From Clostridiales bacterium UBA3680 (GTDB lineage: Bacteria; Bacillota; Clostridia; Lachnospirales; CAG-274), in contig DFJD01000040.1 of NCBI GenBank assembly GCA_002372875.1, positions 43,740-52,162 on the forward strand: DNA of 8,423 bases, written 5' to 3'. Under the pieces are notes generated by a model, which had not been told where the DNA came from, did not search any database, and saw only the letters and a list, made by a program, of their open reading frames with translations. The position numbers and the translations under genes were made by a program. Positions 1 to 6,039 of this stretch are shown in pieces (position 1 is the first letter of the stretch; every line of letters starts with the position of its first letter).

Positions 1-48
1 GCTTTGACACAGTATGCGGGAACATTAACCAAATATGCGAATGATTAA
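1..48 (+). CDS. 3' end of an unidentified upstream gene (partial)
   Basis: The window opens in what is probably the last 15 codons of a gene, read in frame 1 as ALTQYAGTLTKYAND and ending in TAA at 46-48. The peptide does not resemble the C-terminus of elongation factor Ts, the gene that commonly precedes pyrH, so the neighbour seems to be something else. A second frame (from base 3, ending at TGA 42-44) is also open, so even the frame is uncertain. No function can be given. Confidence 0.3.
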   Translation, partial: ALTQYAGTLTKYAND

Positions 49-118
49 TTAATCAGTGTTTCCTTAGTATAATCACCCCCTTTGTCGATAAAAAATCACA
101 AATATTGATTATATTATG

Positions 119-147
119 TTGTAAAATAATGAAAAATATGTTATAGT
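119..147 (+). promoter_or_regulatory. Candidate extended -10 promoter for pyrH-frr
   Basis: A TTGTAA -35 box lies at 119-124. After a 17-base spacer comes TATAGT at 142-147, preceded by TG at 139-140, which gives the extended -10 form TGnTATAGT. The predicted transcription start is near 154, leaving a short leader before the pyrH ribosome binding site (AAGGAG, 173-178). Spacing and both boxes fit a housekeeping sigma-A promoter. The surrounding sequence is very AT-rich, so chance matches are possible. Confidence 0.6.
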
Positions 148-187
148 TATCAGTAAGCAGAAATAAATACTTAAGGAGATGTGAGCA

Positions 188-889
188 ATGTACAAGAGGA
201 TCATTCTGAAACTCAGCGGAGAGGCTCTTGCAGGAGACAAAAAAGGAAGCTTTAATAATGATGTGATCAATTCCATAATTGCACAAATTAAAAGCATTAT
301 GAAAAACGGAACACAGGTTTCCCTTGTCATCGGCGGAGGTAATTTTTGGAGAGGTAGAAGCGCTGATCCCGAAATGGACAGGGTGAAGGCAGATCAAATC
401 GGAATGCTTGCCACTGTAATGAATGCCATTTATTTTTCTGATTGCTGCAGTCGAAACGGAATAAAGGCTCAGGTCATGACACCTATAAAAATCGGCTCGG
501 TTACAAAGGAGTTTAACAAAGAGGATGCTCTTGAATTGCTTTATTCAAACAATGTTCTTATATTTGCCGCAGGTATAGGCCATCCGTATTTTTCGACAGA
601 TACTGTTACCGCTTTAAGAGCTTGTGAGCTTGAAGCGGATGCCATTCTTTTTGCAAAGGCGGTAGACGGAGTATATGACAGTGATCCTGCCATTAATCCC
701 GATGCCAAGAAATTTGACGAGATTCCCTGTAAAGATATTGTAGAGAAAAACCTTAAGGTAATTGATATTGCGGCAGCTAACTTATGCTATGAGAATAAAA
801 TACCCGTTATTCTTTTCGGACTTTCCGAAGAAAACAGTATTGTAAAAGCGGCAAACGGGGAAAAAATCGGCACCGTCGTAACGGTATAA
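188..889 (+). CDS. pyrH: UMP kinase
   Basis: PyrH phosphorylates UMP to UDP with ATP in the cytoplasm, the committed step towards UTP and CTP. Bacterial enzymes are hexamers of the amino-acid kinase fold. At 233 residues the length is normal for the family. Visible motifs are the N-terminal phosphate-binding strand LKLSGEAL (7-14), the glycine-rich loop VIGGGNFWRG (47-56), the UMP-site helix with DQIGMLATVMNA (69-80), the loop FAAGIGHPYFSTDT (126-139), and the nucleotide-binding segment AKAVDGVYDSDP (156-167). The loop usually reads GxGNP, so His at 132 in place of Asn is a small deviation. The ATG is preceded by AAGGAG (173-178) at good spacing. frr follows 16 bases downstream, the classic pyrH-frr pair, and both are probably transcribed from the promoter at 119-147. 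Confidence 0.97.
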   Translation: MYKRIILKLSGEALAGDKKGSFNNDVINSIIAQIKSIMKNGTQVSLVIGGGNFWRGRSADPEMDRVKADQIGMLATVMNAIYFSDCCSRNGIKAQVMTPIKIGSVTKEFNKEDALELLYSNNVLIFAAGIGHPYFSTDTVTALRACELEADAILFAKAVDGVYDSDPAINPDAKKFDEIPCKDIVEKNLKVIDIAAANLCYENKIPVILFGLSEENSIVKAANGEKIGTVVTV

Positions 890-905
890 AAGGAGGAAAA
901 TTAAA

Positions 906-1460
906 ATGTCCGAGTACACAAAAAATTACGAAGAAAAAATGGATAAATCCGTGGAGAATCTCAAAGGAGAACTTCTTACTATCAGAGCGGGAAGAGCAAA
1001 TCCCCATGTGCTTGATAAGATAACAGCCGAAGTTTACGGTACAGAGATGCCTATAAATCAGGTTGCTAATATTGCTACTCCCGAAGCAAGGGTTATTGCC
1101 ATAACACCTTATGATGCTTCTACACTCAAAGCAATAGAAAAGGCTATAAATGTATCCGATATCGGAATACATCCCAATAATGACGGTAAGGTCATTCGTC
1201 TTATATTTCCCGAGCTTACAGAAGAAAGACGTAAAGAGCTTACAAAGGATATAAAGAAAAAGGGCGAAGAAACTAAGGTTGCTATAAGAAATATCAGAAG
1301 AGATGCAATAGATCATGTTAAAAAGCTTGAAAAATCAAGTGAAATTACAGAAGATAAAAGAGACGAACTTGAAGAAGAAATTCAAAAGATAACAGATAAG
1401 CATATTGCTGATATTGATAAAGCTGTAGAAACAAAGTCTAAGGAAGTAATGTCTATTTAA
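906..1460 (+). CDS. frr: Ribosome recycling factor
   Basis: RRF works with EF-G to split the post-termination ribosome so that subunits can be reused. At 184 residues it is the standard family length. Family hallmarks are the N-terminal helix leading into LLTIRAGRANPHVLD (23-37), then the beta-domain segment with VYGTEMPINQVANI (43-56), the stretch ITPYDASTLKAIEKAI (70-85), and SDIGIHPNNDGKVIRL (88-103), followed by FPELTEERRKEL. The C-terminal part is highly charged and helical, as expected for the three-helix bundle of domain I. The start is fixed by a strong AGGAGG at 891-896. It follows pyrH closely and is probably co-transcribed with it. The hairpin at 1469-1492 lies just past its stop codon. 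Unlike in many Firmicutes, uppS and cdsA do not follow. Confidence 0.98.
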   Translation: MSEYTKNYEEKMDKSVENLKGELLTIRAGRANPHVLDKITAEVYGTEMPINQVANIATPEARVIAITPYDASTLKAIEKAINVSDIGIHPNNDGKVIRLIFPELTEERRKELTKDIKKKGEETKVAIRNIRRDAIDHVKKLEKSSEITEDKRDELEEEIQKITDKHIADIDKAVETKSKEVMSI

Positions 1461-1468
1461 TGATTGCT

Positions 1469-1492
1469 ATGCCGTTTCCCCGGAAACGGCAT
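1469..1492 (+). terminator. Hairpin after frr, possible intrinsic terminator
   Basis: A perfect inverted repeat of 11 bases per arm (ATGCCGTTTCC, then GGAAACGGCAT) is separated by only CC. In practice this gives a stem of about 10 pairs with a four-base loop. It starts nine bases after the frr stop codon and is followed by TTGTTATA, a short and imperfect T-tract. It could terminate or attenuate the pyrH-frr transcript. It could also be an RNA processing or stability element, because miaA begins only 12 bases later and no clear promoter is seen between them. Confidence 0.6.
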
Positions 1493-1504
1493 TTGTTATA
1501 GGAT

Positions 1505-2440
1505 ATGAAAAATAAAATTATAATAATAGCCGGGCCTACAGCCTGCGGTAAAACTGCCGTTTCGGTAGAACTTGCGAAAATGCTTGATACATGTGTGGTT
1601 TCCGCTGATTCTATGCAGGTTTACAGATATATGGATATAGGTACGGCCAAAATTACGCAAGAAGAAATGCAGGGCGTCAAGCATTATTTGATAAATTGTA
1701 TTGACCCTACCGAAAATTATTCTGTTTCAGAATTTCAAAAAATGGCAAATTCAGCTGTGACGGAAATTATTTCTCAAAATAATATCCCTATTGTAGCAGG
1801 GGGTACGGGTTTTTATATCAATGCTCTTATATATAATAATGATTTTAACTCTGTGGTCTATTCGGAAAAAACAAAAAAAGAATTATATGACCTTCTTGAT
1901 AAAAACGGCAGTGAGTATATGTTTAATATGCTTTTGTCACTTGATAAGGAGTATGCTTCGGTAATTCATAAAAATAATATAAAAAAAGTTATGCATGCCC
2001 TTGAATATATTAAAAACACAGGCAACAAGTTTTCAAGCTACAATGAAGAAGAAAAGAACAGAAAGCCGTATTATGATGCCCGTTTATATATTTTAAACAG
2101 AGAGCGTTCCCTTCTTTATTCACTTATAGATAAAAGAGTGGATAAAATTATGCAAGACGGACTTGTAGACGAAGTAAAACATTTGACAGAGAGTTTTACA
2201 TTATCCGATACTGCAAAACAAGGTTTGGGTTACAAGGAAATAATTGACTGTCTTAATGGCAACATATCTCTTTCGGAAGCAACGGAACTGATCAAATTAA
2301 GAACAAGACATTTTGCCAAAAGACAGCTTACTTGGTTTAAAAATAAAGCCGAGGGAAAATGGATCGATATGACCGAATTATCGGCCGAACAAACGGCTAA
2401 AATAATATATGAGGATGTAACAGGGTGGATAAATGTTTAA
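1505..2440 (+). CDS. miaA: tRNA dimethylallyltransferase
   Basis: MiaA transfers a dimethylallyl group from DMAPP to the N6 of adenosine 37 in tRNAs that read codons starting with U, which stabilises codon-anticodon pairing. At 311 residues the length is typical. Motifs seen are the P-loop GPTACGKT (10-17), SADSMQVYRYMDIGTAK (33-49) including the catalytic Asp35-Ser36 region, VAGGTGFYINALI (97-109), IHKNNIKKVMHALE (154-167), TAKQGLGYKEI (236-246), and the C-terminal RTRHFAKRQLTWFKN (266-280). The start is forced: the codon two upstream is a TAG stop, and the next Met would remove the P-loop. Even so, the only SD-like bases, AGGA at 1500-1503, sit one base from the ATG, which is too close for normal use. 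Its last 8 bases overlap the next gene. Hfq, often encoded next to miaA, is absent here. Confidence 0.97.
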   Translation: MKNKIIIIAGPTACGKTAVSVELAKMLDTCVVSADSMQVYRYMDIGTAKITQEEMQGVKHYLINCIDPTENYSVSEFQKMANSAVTEIISQNNIPIVAGGTGFYINALIYNNDFNSVVYSEKTKKELYDLLDKNGSEYMFNMLLSLDKEYASVIHKNNIKKVMHALEYIKNTGNKFSSYNEEEKNRKPYYDARLYILNRERSLLYSLIDKRVDKIMQDGLVDEVKHLTESFTLSDTAKQGLGYKEIIDCLNGNISLSEATELIKLRTRHFAKRQLTWFKNKAEGKWIDMTELSAEQTAKIIYEDVTGWINV

Positions 2441-3716
2441 AGAATATGTATGTAAACAATTTGATATAGAAAATGAAGTGTTTGATTTTTGTGAAAAATG
2501 CGAAAAAGAGCTTAAAGAAAATTTTGAACAAATTGATAACATTGCTTACTATAACCAAGCAAAAGTGCTTTCCGCAATGCAAAAACACAGATTATCCGAT
2601 GCACATTTAAACGGGACCACAGGTTACGGTTATAATGATATAGGCAGAGATATTCTTGAGGATATTTATGCGGATATTTTTAATGCTGAATCTGCTCTTG
2701 TTAGGCAACAGCTCATATCAGGTACCCATGCTCTTACCGTTGCCCTTTTCGGCAACCTGAAACACGGTGATGAACTTTTGAGTGTGGTCGGTGCTCCTTA
2801 TGATACTATGGAGGGAGTTATAGGTTCTAAACGAAAAGTCAAAGGTTCACTTTGCGAACACGGTATAATTTATAACGAGGTCCCTTTAACAAAAGACGGA
2901 AAAGTAGATTTTGACGAACTTCAAAAAAAAGTTGGCAAAAATACGCGTCTTGCTCTTATTCAAAGGTCAAAAGGCTACGAATACAGAGAAAGTTTAAGTA
3001 TAGAGACTGTAAAGAAAATAATAGAAACCGTAAAATCCATAAACAAGAACACAATTTGCATGGTTGATAACTGTTACTGTGAATTTGTGGGAACAAAAGA
3101 ACCTACAGATGTAGGTGCAGACCTTATCGTAGGCTCTCTTATAAAAAATCCCGGAGGAGGTTTGGCTCCCGTGGGCGGTTACATAGCGGGTAAAAGTGAA
3201 TATGTTGATAATTCGGCATACAGGCTTACAGCCCCGGGTATGGGAAAGGAAGTAGGTCCGAGCTTAGGTGTGACCCATACACTTTTGCAAGGCCTTTTTG
3301 CCGCACCTACGGTTGTGGCTTCCGCTATAAAAGGAGCAACACTTTTATCTCTTATAACCGAAAAATGCGGCTATGAGGTAATGCCAAAATACAACGAAAA
3401 AAGAGCCGACATAGTCGATGCGATAAAGCTTGGTTCTCCCGAGGCTGTAAAAGCCTTTTGTGAGGGTATACAAGCAGGAGCTCCCGTTGACAGCTATGTA
3501 AAACCCGAACCGTGGGATATGCCGGGTTATGATTGTCAAGTCATAATGGCGGCAGGAGCTTTTATACAAGGAGCCTCCATAGAACTAAGTGCGGATGCAC
3601 CTATGAAAGATCCTTATATTGTTTATTTTCAGGGAGGACTTAATTATCCTCACGCTAAACTTGGAATAATGACTGCTATAGACAGAATGTACAAAAAAGG
3701 AATAATATCCTTCTGA
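2433..3716 (+). CDS. ynbB: YnbB-family PLP-dependent lyase (methionine gamma-lyase-like, 'aluminium resistance' family)
   Basis: This is a fold-type I PLP enzyme of the family annotated as methionine gamma-lyase-related or aluminium resistance protein, found beside miaA/hfq or glnRA in many Firmicutes. Its real substrate is not firmly known, so the lyase activity is inherited annotation. The 427 residues match the family. Visible motifs are HLNGTTGYGYNDIGRD (58-73) and the PLP phosphate-binding region RQQLISGTHA (91-100). VDNCYCEF (211-218) follows, with Asp212 the probable pyridine-nitrogen partner, and then GSLIKNPGGGLAPVGGY (234-250), with Lys238 the expected Schiff-base lysine. The start ATG lies inside the end of miaA (8-base overlap), with GGGTGG at 2423-2428 as a weak ribosome binding site. 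This suggests translational coupling to miaA. Confidence 0.9.
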   Translation: MFKEYVCKQFDIENEVFDFCEKCEKELKENFEQIDNIAYYNQAKVLSAMQKHRLSDAHLNGTTGYGYNDIGRDILEDIYADIFNAESALVRQQLISGTHALTVALFGNLKHGDELLSVVGAPYDTMEGVIGSKRKVKGSLCEHGIIYNEVPLTKDGKVDFDELQKKVGKNTRLALIQRSKGYEYRESLSIETVKKIIETVKSINKNTICMVDNCYCEFVGTKEPTDVGADLIVGSLIKNPGGGLAPVGGYIAGKSEYVDNSAYRLTAPGMGKEVGPSLGVTHTLLQGLFAAPTVVASAIKGATLLSLITEKCGYEVMPKYNEKRADIVDAIKLGSPEAVKAFCEGIQAGAPVDSYVKPEPWDMPGYDCQVIMAAGAFIQGASIELSADAPMKDPYIVYFQGGLNYPHAKLGIMTAIDRMYKKGIISF

Positions 3717-3730
3717 AGGAGGAGATTTCT

Positions 3731-5098
3731 GTGAACGAAAACACTGTTAGATTGCTTTCCGTAAAACTCAAAAGAATGAAAAATGTGGGTAAGGGCATTG
3801 TGAAAATGCCCGAGTTCAATGATAATTTTTTTGAAGAACCCTCTGCCGAAATATTAGGTGTCTACGGCCAAAACGGTTCGGGTAAAACAGCAATAATCGA
3901 TGCATTAAGCTTTATAAAAAGTCTTATTGCGGGTTCTCATCTGCCCAAAGATGCAATGAATTATATTAACGGAGCCTCTGAAACCGCCGAAATAGAAGTA
4001 TCATTTCGAATTATTTCCAACAAGGATTATATTATAAAATATCTGTGCGAAATAGGAAGAAATGAGGAAAAGGGCGGCCCTGAAATTGTTTCGGAAAAAC
4101 TCAGCTACGGTATTATGACCGATCTTGAATATCCTAAAATATTTACTGTACTTATGGAGAGCAAATCTCGCTCATCAACAAGTTTTTCAACTCAGCTCGG
4201 TAATATGATAGGAAATGACAACGAGTCGGCTATAGATGTCATGGTCATAAAAAAAATTGCATATCGGGAACTTCGTTCATTTATTTTTGCTTCCGATATG
4301 AAAAAATATATAAAGGCGCAGGCACAAATCAGTCCGGATTGGAACGTCATAAATATTTTAAGTGAGTATGCTCTTAAGAATATGTTTATAGTAAATCAAA
4401 GCTACTCCGGAGCTATAAGTATGGATTATGCTATTCCGTTTTCTATGCAGCACCAAAGCGAAGATTTATCCGCAGGGGATATATACATATCATTAAGTGA
4501 GCCGACTGTGCTTGAAATGAAAAATTATACCGTATTTAAAAACATAACCGAGGAGATAAACAAAGTTATAGTAACTATTATTCCGGGGCTTAAACTTCAA
4601 ATAAGGGAATATGGTGAACAGGCAACAAGAGACGGAAAAAACGGTATGCGTTTTGAATTGTTATCATCAAGAGAGGGAATGGTTTTCCCTTTAAGATACG
4701 AATCCGAGGGTATCAAAAAAATTATTTCCATACTTAATATGATAACGATTATGTATAATGACCCGTCTGTATTTGTTGCTATTGATGAGTTGGATGCAGG
4801 TGTTTTCGAATATCTTCTCGGAGAGCTTCTTCGCGTTATTGATGAAACGGGTGAAGGGCAGCTGCTATTTACTTCACATAATTTACGTCCCCTTGAGATG
4901 CTCAAAGATAATTCAATACTATTTACTACAGCAAACCCCGACAATCGCTATATCAGAGTTAAGGAAGATAATAGAAATCTACGGGAACGCTATATTAGAG
5001 CACTTCATATCGGAGAGGGAGATGAGAGTATGTATACCAAAACTCTGAAATCCGAAATAAGAAGAGCTTTGTTCAACGCCGGAGAGGGGTTGAAATAA
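3731..5098 (+). CDS. AAA/ABC-type ATPase, partner of a TOPRIM-like protein
   Basis: This is a 455-residue P-loop ATPase of the AAA_15/AAA_21 (SMC/ABC-like) group, not assignable to a named protein. Seen in order are an N-terminal strand ending in MKNVG, Walker A GQNGSGKT (46-53), a divergent middle region (about 80-300), and an ABC-signature-like YESEGIKK (323-330). These are followed by Walker B VFVAIDELDAG (347-357) with Asp352-Glu353, and a switch histidine in TSHN (381-384). All catalytic positions look intact. The GTG start is chosen because AAGGAGG at 3716-3722 sits eight bases ahead, overlapping the stop codon of the preceding gene. The stop codon overlaps the next start (TAATG). ATPases of this kind paired with TOPRIM proteins occur in OLD- and PARIS-type phage defence and probably sense or gate the partner. 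That role here is inference; it could instead be a DNA repair or regulatory ATPase. Confidence 0.88.
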   Translation: MNENTVRLLSVKLKRMKNVGKGIVKMPEFNDNFFEEPSAEILGVYGQNGSGKTAIIDALSFIKSLIAGSHLPKDAMNYINGASETAEIEVSFRIISNKDYIIKYLCEIGRNEEKGGPEIVSEKLSYGIMTDLEYPKIFTVLMESKSRSSTSFSTQLGNMIGNDNESAIDVMVIKKIAYRELRSFIFASDMKKYIKAQAQISPDWNVINILSEYALKNMFIVNQSYSGAISMDYAIPFSMQHQSEDLSAGDIYISLSEPTVLEMKNYTVFKNITEEINKVIVTIIPGLKLQIREYGEQATRDGKNGMRFELLSSREGMVFPLRYESEGIKKIISILNMITIMYNDPSVFVAIDELDAGVFEYLLGELLRVIDETGEGQLLFTSHNLRPLEMLKDNSILFTTANPDNRYIRVKEDNRNLRERYIRALHIGEGDESMYTKTLKSEIRRALFNAGEGLK

Positions 5099-5784
5099 TG
5101 GTCGGCAAAAAAATAGTTTTGTTTATGGTTGAAGGTGAAACCGACATGGTCAGCCTTGAAGGTGTGTTTGAGAGCATATTCAATAATGACGAGGTCGAAT
5201 TTTATGTTATTCACGGAGACCTAAACAATCTTGAGGATGAACAGGGGGACATAATAGAAGGTATTAAAAATTGTATCCAAGGCTATATGAGAGATTATTA
5301 TCTGAAAAAAGACGATATTAAAGCAATATACCATATTATTGATACAGATGGGGCTTTCATACCCGACGACAGGGTTGAAAAAGGAAGTAATAACAAAATC
5401 ATTTATACGGAAAATAAAATTATAACCGCAACACCTTCACAGATTTTATCAAGAAATCATGATAAAAGAGCATTTGTAAAGAAGCTTATAAATACCGATA
5501 GTATTCTTGGTATTGAATACGGTATATATTATTTTTCACGAAATTTGGAACACGTACTTCATAACTGTTCAATGAATCTTCAAAAAAGAGATAAATGTAC
5601 AAGAGCATATAGATTTTCTGAGGAGTATTCGGGAAAACCCAAAAAATTCCTTGATTTCATCAGAAATGAGACAGTTGCCGTTAATCAGTCTTATGAGGCA
5701 AGCTGGGCATTCATTTTCAGTCGCTGTAATTCGCTGAAAAGATACAGTAATGTACATCTTATTTTTACGGGTATAGAAAAATAA
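5098..5784 (+). CDS. TOPRIM-like protein, putative nuclease partner of the upstream ATPase
   Basis: This is a 228-residue protein with no signal peptide or membrane segment. Near its start, IVLFMVEGETDMVSL (6-20) looks like the first TOPRIM motif with its conserved Glu12. IYHIIDTDGAF (77-87) carries a DxD pair at Asp82 and Asp84, as in the second motif, after a hydrophobic strand. TOPRIM folds bind Mg2+ in topoisomerases, primases and OLD-family nucleases, so nicking or cleavage of nucleic acid is possible but not shown. The remaining 100-228, including YFSRNLEHVLHN (145-156) and SLKRYSNVHLIF (212-223), is not recognised. The start overlaps the ATPase stop by one base and is preceded by a purine-rich GGAGAGGGG (5081-5089), so the two are almost certainly made together. 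It lacks the N-terminal pattern expected of RloB. It may be a DUF4435/AriB-like or wholly separate TOPRIM branch. Confidence 0.75.
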   Translation: MVGKKIVLFMVEGETDMVSLEGVFESIFNNDEVEFYVIHGDLNNLEDEQGDIIEGIKNCIQGYMRDYYLKKDDIKAIYHIIDTDGAFIPDDRVEKGSNNKIIYTENKIITATPSQILSRNHDKRAFVKKLINTDSILGIEYGIYYFSRNLEHVLHNCSMNLQKRDKCTRAYRFSEEYSGKPKKFLDFIRNETVAVNQSYEASWAFIFSRCNSLKRYSNVHLIFTGIEK

Positions 5785-5804
5785 TAGAATACAGAAAAAA
5801 ATAA

Positions 5805-5833
5805 TTGTAATATTTAAATAATTATGTTAAAAT
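5805..5833 (+). promoter_or_regulatory. Candidate distal promoter upstream of the SPFH gene
   Basis: TTGTAA at 5805-5810 is separated by 17 bases from TAAAAT at 5828-5833, with TG at 5825-5826 giving an extended -10. The same layout and the same -35 hexamer occur in the pyrH promoter at 119-147. If used, the transcript would begin near 5840 and carry a leader of about 200 bases before the SPFH gene, containing the hairpins at 5840-5931. Confidence 0.45.
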
Positions 5834-5839
5834 ATCATC

Positions 5840-5931
5840 GAAGGTTTGTGTTTAATATCATAACTTCAGTGCATCTCTAAGAACTCAAAAATAGTAAATT
5901 TAACTATATCGCACTGTTGTGGTTAACAGTG
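5840..5931 (+). promoter_or_regulatory. Inverted repeats in the leader before the SPFH gene
   Basis: GAAGGTT (5840-5846) can pair with AACTTC (5862-5867) with one bulge. CACTGTT (5912-5918) pairs perfectly with AACAGTG (5925-5931) around the loop GTGGTT. In addition, CAGTGC (5867-5872) is exactly complementary to GCACTG (5911-5916), so 5911-5916 has two possible partners. A run of five T's lies at 5939-5943, eight bases after the second hairpin, which is too far for a textbook terminator. No known riboswitch or small RNA is recognised. The segment could end the upstream transcript, regulate the SPFH operon, or do nothing. Confidence 0.3.
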
Positions 5932-5953
5932 TCACGGCTTTTTGCAAATATAT

Positions 5954-5981
5954 TTGTTTTCGCCCGATATGACGTTATAAT
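5954..5981 (+). promoter_or_regulatory. Candidate proximal promoter for the SPFH/zinc-ribbon operon
   Basis: A perfect TATAAT at 5976-5981 is preceded, with a 16-base spacer, by TTGTTT at 5954-5959. The predicted start near 5988 gives a leader of about 50 bases to the ATG at 6040. The spacer is a base short and the -35 is weak in its second half. The -35 overlaps a 12-base perfect palindrome, CAAATATATTTG (5945-5956), that could be a regulator site. Confidence 0.5.
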
Positions 5982-6039
5982 TCTACTTTAACAGCAGTTT
6001 TTAGAAATACCTTTATGTTTTCCAAAGGAGGGAATAATC

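Noticed and set aside
42..55. Perfect 14-base palindrome TGATTAATTAATCA over the stop codon of the upstream gene
   Set aside because: It is purely AT-rich apart from the ends, has no T-tract behind it for a terminator, and lies well upstream of the pyrH promoter. Chance is a sufficient explanation.
4597..4944. Antisense open frame of 115 codons inside the ATPase gene
   Set aside because: It lies fully opposite conserved Walker B coding sequence, has no SD or known motif, and has the Ser/Ile-rich composition typical of a shadow frame.
5098..5784. Assignment of the TOPRIM-like protein as RloB
   Set aside because: RloB proteins begin with a CEGxxTExxYF-type motif. Here the motif is VEGETDMVSL and the rest is different, so the name would be misleading.
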